The translations under genes and the position numbers were made by a program. From positions 62,001 to 126,000 of the forward strand of contig JAHEFE010000002.1 in assembly GCA_024640365.1 (NCBI GenBank): a stretch of DNA of 64,000 bases. The letters are read 5' to 3'. The DNA is from Woeseiaceae bacterium. Its GTDB lineage: Bacteria; Pseudomonadota; Gammaproteobacteria; Steroidobacterales; Woeseiaceae. The notes under the pieces were generated by a model, which saw only the letters and a list, made by a program, of their open reading frames with translations, was not told the origin of the DNA and ran no database searches. The number at the start of each line of letters is the position of its first letter. The first letter of the stretch is position 1. Shown one piece after another: positions 47,151 to 55,062 of this stretch.

Positions 47151-48713
47151 TTGTCAAAAGCATTCGACCCGGGCATTACGGTCACTGAAATTGCGTCGAT
47201 GGATCAACCCATCAGTATCTCGACGGAAAGCACTGCTGCTTTCATCGGCCGAGCTCTTCGCGGCCCCCTGAACATTCCCATACTCGTGCGCAGTATTGCG
47301 CAATTCAAACGTTTTTTCGGTGGTGAGTGGAACCAGAGTTACCTGGGCGCTGCAGTAAGGCAATTCTTCGAACACGGGGGCACGACGCTCTATGTGGTGC
47401 GCGTTGCCAACAATGCCACTGGAGCGATCATCGAGCTGCCCGCAGCGAATGGCAAATTGACGTTAAGCGCGATTGAGTATGGATCCGAAGAAAAGCTGCG
47501 CGCCTCGGTCGATTATGATGGCATCGCCGCGGAAGACAGCGATATTTTTAATTTAACTATTCAAAGACTGGATTCTGAAACCGGTCTGGTCATCGATCAG
47601 GAAATTCACTATCGTCTGAGTTGCCAGGTTGAACACGACAATTTTATTGGTGACGCGTTATTAACCTCTTCACTTGCCAGGCTGGGTACTAACGCTTTAG
47701 CAGTCAGACCGGACGTCACGATTGGTCCGGGAGTGAGCTTTCAGGCAACCTACGTCGGTGTCGCTCGTCGGGGTGGTAATGGCAACGAGCTCACGGATTA
47801 TGACGTAATTGGTTCGGCGGCAAGCGAGACGGGCATGTTCGCGCTGAACGGAATCGAGAACATTAACTTGTTGTACATGCCCCCGCGGCTTAATGGCGAT
47901 TACGGTCCCACGGCATTACTTGCCGCTGAGCTTTATTGTCGCAAACGGCGCGCGATGTTAATCACTGATCCGCCGAGTGCAATGGAGTCCACTGAGCAAT
48001 TGATTGAGCACTATGCGCAATCCGGGTCGGCCAGTGCGAACGTCCTGACTTACTTTCCACGCGTGTCGATAAAGGGCTGTCAGCACCCTCGCTTCATGGC
48101 TGCAGGTGCAGCCATCGCCGGTCTGCTCTGCAAGCTGGACAAAGAGCAGGGACCATGGGCCGAGTTTAGCGGCACTGCTGCGGAGTTACAGCGCGGTTTG
48201 CAACCTCTGACGGAGTTGGATGAGGATGAGCAGCAGACGTTGATTCGCGCTGGAGTGAACGTGCTTAGCGCGCATCGCGGACGCCGCTGCCGCATTCAAG
48301 GCGCGGTGACTTTCGGTGCAGGAGGTCACATAGACAAAGCGGCAACAAATCTTTCGGTGCGGCGCACATGCTTGATGATTTTGAAGAATATTGAGCGGGG
48401 AACACGCTGGGTTGTATTTGAGCCCAATGATCACCATACCCTCGAGCGAGTTCGCAGTCAGGTTCACGCGTATCTTACGGGGCTTGCTGACAGCGGTGCA
48501 CTGGCGGACGACGATGTTTTTGTCCGTTGTGACCCCAACACTCAAGATGAGGATAGTCCCACCGAACGTGGTGTAAAAATTCTCGTGAGCTTTGTGCCAC
48601 GCGGCTGGCCACAACCCCTGTCGTTTACAATTCACCAATCGATGCCGGGTGTTCGTACGGCGACCACAGCGTTTGCGCCCGCGCGCGTTAGGCCAGTATT
48701 ACGGGCAGGTTGA
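47151..48713 (+). CDS. Contractile tail sheath protein, orphan
   Basis: A 520-residue sheath protein. The N-terminal SKAFDPGITVTEIAS-type strand, STAAFIGRALRGPLNIPIL, SYLGAAVRQFFEHGGTTLYVVRV and the central NGIENINLLYMPP are typical of gp18/Pvc2-type sheaths. The C-terminal sheath domain is complete: NLSVRRTCLMILKNIERGTRWVVFEPND, then VHAYLTGLADSGAL and VFVRCDPNTQ. The TTG start has GGAG six bases upstream. No tube, baseplate, spike, tape-measure or sheath-recycling ATPase gene lies within the window, so it cannot work as an ordinary phage tail alone. It may be a domesticated relic, part of a dispersed injection system, or repurposed. Confidence 0.85.
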   Translation: MSKAFDPGITVTEIASMDQPISISTESTAAFIGRALRGPLNIPILVRSIAQFKRFFGGEWNQSYLGAAVRQFFEHGGTTLYVVRVANNATGAIIELPAANGKLTLSAIEYGSEEKLRASVDYDGIAAEDSDIFNLTIQRLDSETGLVIDQEIHYRLSCQVEHDNFIGDALLTSSLARLGTNALAVRPDVTIGPGVSFQATYVGVARRGGNGNELTDYDVIGSAASETGMFALNGIENINLLYMPPRLNGDYGPTALLAAELYCRKRRAMLITDPPSAMESTEQLIEHYAQSGSASANVLTYFPRVSIKGCQHPRFMAAGAAIAGLLCKLDKEQGPWAEFSGTAAELQRGLQPLTELDEDEQQTLIRAGVNVLSAHRGRRCRIQGAVTFGAGGHIDKAATNLSVRRTCLMILKNIERGTRWVVFEPNDHHTLERVRSQVHAYLTGLADSGALADDDVFVRCDPNTQDEDSPTERGVKILVSFVPRGWPQPLSFTIHQSMPGVRTATTAFAPARVRPVLRAG

Positions 48714-48920
48714 TCTTCACCTGCGCCGGTGCTTATCAGAGTGACTCAATTGACCATTAGCAGATGACGAGTTGGCGCCGGCCGTCGGGAATGTGATGGT
48801 TATGCCGTGAAATTAGCCGAAAGGGATGACGGTCACATTACGTGATCTGCTGCCGGGCGCCTGCGCGTGACTAAATGTCGGTCCAGTGGTGATCAATGAC
48901 GAATGCGCAAACAGCGGCAG

Positions 48921-49322
48921 TTAATTACTGTCAGTCAACTGGCGAACGGCATTGATTAGCTCCTGGCGGTTGAACGGTTTAGTCAATGTCAGGTCGGCTC
49001 CGATGGCGGATGCCGATGCCAAGTACGCGGTCGTCGCGATGGCTGATGGTTGGAAGCCCTTCGGCATCAGATTGCCGCCGCCGGAAATCACGACGATTTT
49101 TGTATTGGGAAATTCCATACGGATTTCGTAGACGGCTTCGACACCGTCCTTGCCAGGCATGATTACGTCAGTAATCACGAGGTCAGCCTTTTTTTGACGC
49201 AGGAGCTCTATGCCCTCATCTGCATCGCTGGCGACGTCGACATCGAATCCTGCGCGCGTCAATACTTCCTTTAGCGAAATCCGGATGTCGTTGTCGTCAT
49301 CGATAACAATCACTCTAATCAT
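48921..49322 (-). CDS. Stand-alone response-regulator receiver
   Basis: A 133-residue CheY-like receiver with no output domain. Acidic pocket DDDND at residues 8-12, phosphoacceptor Asp52 in VITDVIMPG, conserved switch region VVISGGG and lysine in LTKPFNR. The absence of a DNA-binding or enzymatic domain suggests phosphorylation-dependent protein binding. It overlaps the sensor kinase gene by four bases and is the last gene of a four-gene operon. The loop after SGGG carries an extra stretch (NLMPKGFQPSAIAT) not usual for CheY. Confidence 0.88.
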   Translation of the reverse strand: MIRVIVIDDDNDIRISLKEVLTRAGFDVDVASDADEGIELLRQKKADLVITDVIMPGKDGVEAVYEIRMEFPNTKIVVISGGGNLMPKGFQPSAIATTAYLASASAIGADLTLTKPFNRQELINAVRQLTDSN

Positions 49323-50839
49323 TGCTTCCTTCCTTCCTCTACAGAGCTCGCCTGAAATTCCGCTAACGGGAAATATACAGTAATTGTTGTGCCACGTTCT
49401 GGCGCGCTAGATACGACAATCTCACCGTTGAGCTTTGTCACGATTCCGTGTATTACGGACAGGCCCAGGCCCGTACCCATACCGACCTCGCGTGTGGTGA
49501 AAAACGGCTCGAAGATACGTTCGACCGTGCGCTCATCCATACCAATGCCCGTGTCCGTCACGGTCAGGCACGCGTATGGGCCGGGCTCCAGCCGCGCATG
49601 TTTTGCCGCGAAACTCGATGTAACGATACGGCGTTCGACGGTGATTGCAATATGACCACCGCCGGGTTGCAGCGCGAGAAACGCATTGCTGCACAGATTG
49701 ACCAGTAACTGCTGAATCTCGGCTGGGTCGCATAACACGTCGCCGGCCAGGGGGTCGATGTGGACGCGCATTTCAACGGTTGCAGGAATAAGTGCTCGAG
49801 TCATCGATAGGGCTTCCTCCACCACCGGTGCAATCGCGACAGGCAGTCTATGTGTCTCGCCGAGAGCATGACCAAAGGTCAGAATCTTCTGGCTGAGTCC
49901 CTTGCCGCGATTGGCGAGGCGCACCACCCGTTCCAGATGCTCGCGCGCTGGGCTGTCGGCCGGCAAATCCTCCAGCGCCAGTTCCGTGTAAAGTAGCAGC
50001 GGTAGCAGCACGTTATTGAATTCGTGTGCTACGCCGCCGGCCAGTGTGCCGATCGATTCGATGCGCTGTGCGTGGCGCAACTTCGCTTGTAGCTGTCTTT
50101 GTTCCTCCTCGGCGGCTTCGCGGTCTGCAATCTCCTGCTTTAGCTGTGCATTTACGCCGACGATACTGCTGCGCATCGTCTCCAGGTCGCTTCCCAGGTC
50201 ATGAATTTCACTAATCTTGCTTATAACCGTGAGATTGCGGAAATAATCACCGTCAGCAACAGCGCGACTATCCCGGCGTAGTCTCTTCAGTGGTCTCGCG
50301 AGAGCCGCGCTGAACAGTGCCGCCAGCAACATGGTAGTAAAGAAGTAGATCAATATGATATTGAAAAGCGTGCGACGGATATCGCTGATTTGCTGCAGCG
50401 TCGTCGTCTCGTCGACGCCTAGCTGTAATACCGCTTCCGAGTTATTGATCGTCAGGGGCACCGAAAGATAGTAGACGTTGTCGCCGTGGTCACCGAATTC
50501 GAAATCTTCTGCAAACAACTCGGTTTCCTGCAGTTCCATCAGAGAGCTCTTGATCAGCAAACCGTCGTCGAAGTGTACAGCCGCGTAAATGCTTCGGCCG
50601 CCCAGCACTACGCTATCCAGAAAGCGAATGATTTCCTGTTCGGTTTCCGGCGACTGTTGACTTTCGAAGATATCGGCGACGATGCGAGCATAAATGCGAG
50701 CATGATCGATGAAAGCTTCCTGTTGCTCGGTTTTCATAGTCATGAGCACACCGAAGAAACCGGCTGGTAGCAGAACGGCATGGATACCCAGCAGTACGAG
50801 CATCATTCTCGCGGAGATCGTGTTTAGTCGGCTCGCCAC
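49319..50839 (-). CDS. Membrane sensor histidine kinase
   Basis: A 506-residue kinase. Two transmembrane helices (about 14-33 and 160-182) flank a periplasmic sensor domain of 125 residues. A HAMP-like linker follows (LARPLKRLRRDSRAVADGD), then a coiled coil, the histidine phosphorylation site His272 in GGVAHEFNN, and a complete ATPase domain with NLCSNAFLAL, DTGIGMD, FEPFFTT and GTGLGLSVIHGI. The HEFNN type phosphoacceptor matches HisKA-family kinases that pair with receivers of the type next door. It overlaps the periplasmic protein gene upstream by 16 bases. Confidence 0.9.
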   Translation of the reverse strand: MASRLNTISARMMLVLLGIHAVLLPAGFFGVLMTMKTEQQEAFIDHARIYARIVADIFESQQSPETEQEIIRFLDSVVLGGRSIYAAVHFDDGLLIKSSLMELQETELFAEDFEFGDHGDNVYYLSVPLTINNSEAVLQLGVDETTTLQQISDIRRTLFNIILIYFFTTMLLAALFSAALARPLKRLRRDSRAVADGDYFRNLTVISKISEIHDLGSDLETMRSSIVGVNAQLKQEIADREAAEEEQRQLQAKLRHAQRIESIGTLAGGVAHEFNNVLLPLLLYTELALEDLPADSPAREHLERVVRLANRGKGLSQKILTFGHALGETHRLPVAIAPVVEEALSMTRALIPATVEMRVHIDPLAGDVLCDPAEIQQLLVNLCSNAFLALQPGGGHIAITVERRIVTSSFAAKHARLEPGPYACLTVTDTGIGMDERTVERIFEPFFTTREVGMGTGLGLSVIHGIVTKLNGEIVVSSAPERGTTITVYFPLAEFQASSVEEGRKQ

Positions 50840-51267
50840 AATATTTTCACTATTTTTAGGTGGGATGATTTATCGGCGTCTTCCTGCCAAAGGTAGCCAA
50901 TGGCAAGTGGATTCTCCTCGAGTTTATTGATGAGGTCATTTGCGTCGGTGACCTGTTGAGGACGGGGGCGCCCGTACTTGAGGGTCAGTGACAGTAATCT
51001 CCTTTCATAGGAACGCTCTGACATTGCGATTACGGATTGCGTGAATACTTCGTTCAGGTGGGCGTCGTTGCTTATTCGGTAGGGGCGCACCGCACGCCCT
51101 TCAATTAAAACGGCCAGCCCAAGGTACGTCTTGCGGATGTCGAGCGCTGTCAACTCGTTGATCGGGCTGTTATCTGATACTACGAGCACAAGTGTGTGGT
51201 CTGCCCATGCAGTAGATGCTGCCAACTGCAATACGACGCAGAATGTCCTGAAAAATTTTGCTTTCAC
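50824..51267 (-). CDS. Small PstS-like periplasmic binding-type protein
   Basis: A 147-residue exported protein: signal peptide KFFRTFCVVLQLAASTAWA-DH, then a single lobe of the periplasmic phosphate-binding type (VLVVSDNSPINELTALDIRKTYLGLA, then LNEVFTQSVIAMSERSYERRL, and IGYLWQEDA near the end). It is about half the size of PstS, so it is a one-lobe domain of the kind annotated as phosphate ABC transporter substrate-binding protein, with no transporter here. GTG at 51267 is chosen: it forms a GTGA overlap with the preceding gene. Placed beside a sensor kinase, it may present a ligand to it. Confidence 0.75.
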   Translation of the reverse strand: MKAKFFRTFCVVLQLAASTAWADHTLVLVVSDNSPINELTALDIRKTYLGLAVLIEGRAVRPYRISNDAHLNEVFTQSVIAMSERSYERRLLSLTLKYGRPRPQQVTDANDLINKLEENPLAIGYLWQEDADKSSHLKIVKILWRAD

Positions 51268-52388
51268 GGCAATACTGCACTCCATTGAAATCGCAGTTCC
51301 GTGAGGTTTTCGTGCCCGGAATCTTTACCCTGCAGGCTCGTCGTGGCGACTTCCATCGCCAGGCTTTGCCGATCGACGAAGTCCCAGCGCAAACCTAGCA
51401 TTGCACGGTGCGCGGCAAAGGCTGGCAGCAATTCAAGGTAAGGGGAGTTGTCTTCACCAAATCCTGTTTCGACGCGTCCAAAAAACGTCCAGTCAGGGAA
51501 AGTCTGATACTCGCCCTGCAGATATCCGGCGACAAAATGATCTTTCATAGTTCCGTCTGAATATTTGAGATCGTTGTTGATATACATCCACGAGCTGATC
51601 ACCCGTAAGCGATCCCAGTGCCAGTCGACGAAGGCACCGGCCGAGAACTGGTTGATTGCGGTTATCCCGGGGAGGTCCGGATGCGATGCGTGGAGCACTG
51701 GCAATTTGTTCCAGCCCATCAAAATGCCAAACCGATTGGCTGATAATGCATCGGGCTGATACGATGCACGCAAGTTGAGTGACAGGTCGTTTTCCGACCC
51801 CGGATTCAAGATATCGAATGGCACCAGTTGGTTGTTGTCGAAAACAGGCCCCAGTCCCGCCGCTAAATCGAGATTGATTATCGACTGATCCCCTCGATCG
51901 ACTTCGTGTGCGATGAATAATCCGGTGATGTGAGACGGCATCGGTCCGCTTTCATCCTCCCATTCCTCGATGCCCGGCCTGCTAATGCTGGTCTGCATTA
52001 GCTGCCCGTGATGAAACTCAGTTGTCCAGTACTTGGATATTGTGTGAAAGCGTCCAAACCACATCATCGTCTGTTGGCTGGCCTGCCAGCCGAGCTGGAA
52101 TCGTTCAATTTCCGACTCTTCGCTGGACAATACATATTCGCTGAGGAAGCGAAAATCCTTCCAGTTATAGGCATACAGGACATCGACCATCGGCAGCAGA
52201 TAGTTGTTGTCGACTGACTGTAAGGGGTCCGACATGTTGGTGAAGCCTTCGATACTGACGAATGCGAGCAAATCATGGTGAGTCTCGACTGACTCAGCGA
52301 AGCTCGATAGCATTGCACATAGGCCCAGGATGAGGACGCCGAGGCGTGGCCGGAATTTCCTGATAGTACTCCGAGTCGCTCTACTCAT
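51264..52388 (-). CDS. Predicted outer-membrane beta-barrel protein
   Basis: A 374-residue exported protein. A basic N-region and signal peptide (GVLILGLCAMLSSFA-ES) precede a sequence that alternates polar and hydrophobic residues in short strands rich in Trp, Tyr and Phe (FRFLSEYVL, ERFQLGWQAS, GAFVDWHWDRLRVISSWMYI, AMLGLRWDFVDR), ending in a terminal strand ELRFQWSAVLP. This is the look of a porin-like barrel of 12-16 strands, though no family was named. It is the first gene of the four-gene operon with PstS-like protein, kinase and receiver, so it may admit or bind the signal. Confidence 0.7.
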   Translation of the reverse strand: MSRATRSTIRKFRPRLGVLILGLCAMLSSFAESVETHHDLLAFVSIEGFTNMSDPLQSVDNNYLLPMVDVLYAYNWKDFRFLSEYVLSSEESEIERFQLGWQASQQTMMWFGRFHTISKYWTTEFHHGQLMQTSISRPGIEEWEDESGPMPSHITGLFIAHEVDRGDQSIINLDLAAGLGPVFDNNQLVPFDILNPGSENDLSLNLRASYQPDALSANRFGILMGWNKLPVLHASHPDLPGITAINQFSAGAFVDWHWDRLRVISSWMYINNDLKYSDGTMKDHFVAGYLQGEYQTFPDWTFFGRVETGFGEDNSPYLELLPAFAAHRAMLGLRWDFVDRQSLAMEVATTSLQGKDSGHENLTELRFQWSAVLP

Positions 52389-52771
52389 TATGAATACTTC
52401 CTCCGCTCTGACTTTCTTACCGGCATGGCATTTAATGTCACGAATGATCTGTTCGGACGTTGATGTTTTTCTTTTTGATTTGCCACTTATCTCATCTCGT
52501 CAAATAAGGGTGAGCATAAATACTACCTTAAACCAGAACTGAATTAATCCATAGACACTCACGGCCAACAGTTTGCACTGCACCCCTGGCATCGATGATT
52601 TTGTCAGCCGCTCGCGCAATGGACCCCGCTGATCTGTCAACGCGACTAAATATAAGTCTTACTGACAGTGATTGATCTCGGACAGTTGGTCAACCTGGTA
52701 TTGCCCCCGCAAAAAATGCTACTCGCCCCGCGTATGGGGTGCTTTTATTTCCATTTATCCAAGTGCCAAAC

Positions 52772-52915
52772 TTAAGTCAAATTCCCTAGTGCCGCACTCT
52801 CTTCAGTGGTGTTGCCGTCGAGGCAGTAGGTTGCAAGGGTCGGAGGTGCGATTACCCCTAATGTGCTAATGACCTTCGCAGTGGCCGCCATGCAAGCCAG
52901 ATCTCGTTTATTCAT
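52772..52915 (-). CDS. Candidate small secreted peptide
   Basis: A 47-codon frame. ATG at 52915 has GGGGAG seven bases upstream, a well-placed ribosome site. The first 30 residues are basic then hydrophobic (KRDLACMAATAKVISTLGVI, then APPTLA), like a signal peptide with a cleavage site after PPTLA, leaving a short mature tail of about 19 residues with one cysteine. No homologue is known to me. The gene points the same way as the barrel operon 383 bases downstream but a connection is not shown. Confidence 0.35.
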   Translation of the reverse strand: MNKRDLACMAATAKVISTLGVIAPPTLATYCLDGNTTEESAALGNLT

Positions 52916-52993
52916 ATTCATGCTCCCCGCTGCCTGGCCACATCGGCAGAATAGTCCATGTTTTTTGAGGTGGCTATACTCTTTTACGCTTCA

Positions 52994-53011
52994 GAGCGAT
53001 TGAAGTCGCTC
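52994..53011. promoter_or_regulatory. Inverted repeat upstream of the small membrane-protein gene
   Basis: GAGCGA-TTGAAG-TCGCTC is a perfect 6-bp inverted repeat with a 6-base centre, 52 bases before the start at 53064. It could be an operator or an mRNA leader hairpin. Confidence 0.3.
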
Positions 53012-53063
53012 ATATGTTAGGCTAGCGATCGTGCGCTTCTGCCATGAGGGTCGGAGGTAGTAA

Positions 53064-53417
53064 ATGGACGAGTTAAAATTCTTTTCCGGTCTGGCCGCAA
53101 TAACGCTGATCGTGATTGGGTTGGTCATTTATATCGGACTGAAGGCCAACAAGGCGGTTCTGAAACGTACTCCAGAAATCGCCTTGCCATTGAATATCAC
53201 CTTTACTGGCACTGCACTTTGGGCGTGTGTGGTTAGCTTTTGGCTGATTTGCCTTGTCAGTGCAAAGCTTTGGCCGGAATCGTCGCTGGGAGTATTCGCT
53301 GGAACCCCGGATGGCATCGCAGTTTTGTTGGTTGGGTCGTTCTTCTTTGCTGTAGTTGCAGGAGCAATTCTTGAAAAGATTGGCTACCCAATCGCGAATA
53401 AAAACCCCGATTCCTAG
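53064..53417 (+). CDS. Small inner-membrane protein, three helices
   Basis: A 117-residue protein with three hydrophobic segments at about 8-27 (LAAITLIVIGLVIYIGLKA), 45-70 (WACVVSFWLICLVSAKLW) and 82-103 (GIAVLLVGSFFFAVVAGAIL). There is no recognisable domain. The ATG follows GGTCGGAGG with good spacing. The gene is unlinked to its neighbours (157 bases before the first GTPase gene). Function unknown. Confidence 0.6.
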   Translation: MDELKFFSGLAAITLIVIGLVIYIGLKANKAVLKRTPEIALPLNITFTGTALWACVVSFWLICLVSAKLWPESSLGVFAGTPDGIAVLLVGSFFFAVVAGAILEKIGYPIANKNPDS

Positions 53418-53574
53418 AAATTTCCCCTCACCAACTATCGCTTTCGGCGAGAGAATGCATTAGGCAATAGCCACAAACGATTCGGCTAATGAGTGCCCGT
53501 TTGCAAGGGAACACGCCCGAGATTTACCCGTTTCGGCTTTTCTCGGCTCCGATTTTGGTGCAACCTGTCACCCT

Positions 53575-55062
53575 ATGAAGGTTGATCGATTCCTCCGCAT
53601 AGCCTTGGCGCTACTCATATTCGTTGCCTTTGTTGTAGGCATCGCGGCAATACTGTTTTTGACCGAGTCAGCATTGAATGTCTGGGACCGGTTGCGGGCG
53701 GGACCTCCCTGGTTATTGTACGCCTACATGGCGAGTCTCGCGGCCTTATCGATACTCACGGCGTGGATGACCTGGCGGCTCGTCGTGCGTCGTAAAATTT
53801 CCCCAGTGATAGCCGCTAAAGTTATGCCGACTCGCGAAGTCATCGAGCAGCGATTGCGCGACGCGGAGAGCGCCGGTGTCGATACGGCGGAAGCCCAGGC
53901 GGAAATGCAGGAGTTGGCGCGCCGTCGTGCGGCGGGCGTGCATCTTTGTTTTTTCGGTGAAATAAGTACCGGCAAGAGTTCCCTGGTAAAAGCGTTGATA
54001 CCCGAAGCTGACGTGACCATAGATGTCGTCGGTGGTTCGACCCTTGATATTCGTCATTACCGCTGGCAGGGCGAGGGCGGCCATATTATAGAGCTAACGG
54101 ACGTGCCCGGAACGGGCAGCATCGAAAGCGGTTTTGATCGTGTCGCGGAAGAGGAAGCCAAGCGTTCTCACGGTGTTATTTTTGTCTGCGATAGCGACCT
54201 TGATCGTCGCGAAGTGGACGCGCTTCGCACGCTGATTGGTTTCGGCAAACCGTTGGTGCTCGTACTCAATAAGGCCGATCAGTACAGTCACGAGCAGCAG
54301 TCACAGCTCATGCAGCGCTTTCTCGAGCGGCTTGACGAGCTCGGCGGCGAACAGGCTCGCGATCGTGTCGTAGCTGTCACCGCCGGCGGCAGTAGTGACG
54401 TCGTCGAGAAGACAACCATGGGTGAAGTTGTGACGGAGCGGATTCGCGAACCGAATATCGGTGTACTCGTGGTCGCGATCAATAAATTACTGGCCGGTGA
54501 TAGTTCACTCCTCGACAAGGCCTTGGAAAGTGCCGTTTTTCGCTTGACGGCTGACAAGCTTGAGGATGCCGAGATTGCATTCCGCGGGCAACGTGCTGAA
54601 CAGATTATTCGCAGTTCAACGCGCAAGGCGATATTCGGCGCACTCGCCGCGGTGAGTCCTGGCACAGATATCATCATCCAGGGCTATATTGGTACGACCA
54701 TGACTCGTGATTTGTGTGCCTTGTTCGGGGCCGCGCCGCGCGATCTGGACGTTGAAGAGTTTCTGAATCTGAGTCAAAGCAGGGTTGGTAAAGCGTTACC
54801 CTTAAGCCTGGCGGTTGCCGGAAATGGTCTGAAAGCCTTTCCCGGCATTGGCACGGTTGCCGGCGGTCTGGTGCACGCCGTGGCCTATGGACTGATATTT
54901 GATGCGCTGGGCCGCAGTCTGGTCTCCACGCTAAAACAGCAGGGCAGCCTGCAGCCAAAGAAAGCGGCACAGGCATTCGAGGAAGAATTGAGTGAGCATA
55001 TTGAAGCGGGTGTTAAACGCATTTCCAGGGTGGCGCTCGAACAAAGAGTTGGCAAAAAATGA
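53575..55062 (+). CDS. Membrane GTPase with DUF697-type C-terminus
   Basis: A 495-residue GTPase of the Era/dynamin-like class. Two transmembrane helices lie at about 8-30 and 44-68. G1 is GEISTGKSS at residues 128-136, G3 DVPG at 176-179 and G4 NKAD at 232-235. Residues 350-470 resemble DUF697 (AAVSPGTDIIIQGYIGTTMTRDLCALFG), a membrane-associating helical domain. The coding end overlaps the next GTPase by 71 bases. Such proteins often sense or remodel the envelope in E. coli (YcjX/YcjF), but the exact role is open. Confidence 0.8.
   Translation: MKVDRFLRIALALLIFVAFVVGIAAILFLTESALNVWDRLRAGPPWLLYAYMASLAALSILTAWMTWRLVVRRKISPVIAAKVMPTREVIEQRLRDAESAGVDTAEAQAEMQELARRRAAGVHLCFFGEISTGKSSLVKALIPEADVTIDVVGGSTLDIRHYRWQGEGGHIIELTDVPGTGSIESGFDRVAEEEAKRSHGVIFVCDSDLDRREVDALRTLIGFGKPLVLVLNKADQYSHEQQSQLMQRFLERLDELGGEQARDRVVAVTAGGSSDVVEKTTMGEVVTERIREPNIGVLVVAINKLLAGDSSLLDKALESAVFRLTADKLEDAEIAFRGQRAEQIIRSSTRKAIFGALAAVSPGTDIIIQGYIGTTMTRDLCALFGAAPRDLDVEEFLNLSQSRVGKALPLSLAVAGNGLKAFPGIGTVAGGLVHAVAYGLIFDALGRSLVSTLKQQGSLQPKKAAQAFEEELSEHIEAGVKRISRVALEQRVGKK

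Larger units (their letters stand above)
52389..53063. other. 675-base gene-poor stretch
   Basis: Upstream region of the barrel-led operon (minus strand) and of a small membrane-protein gene (plus strand). It holds one short minus-strand frame with a ribosome site (52772-52915), listed separately, and a palindrome at 52994-53011. The base composition is more AT-rich than the flanking genes. I see no tRNA or insertion-sequence end. Confidence 0.5.

Noticed and set aside
52729-52756. CCCC/GGGG hairpin followed by TTTT as a terminator
   Set aside because: Stem of only four or five pairs and no gene ending upstream on the plus strand; too weak to call.
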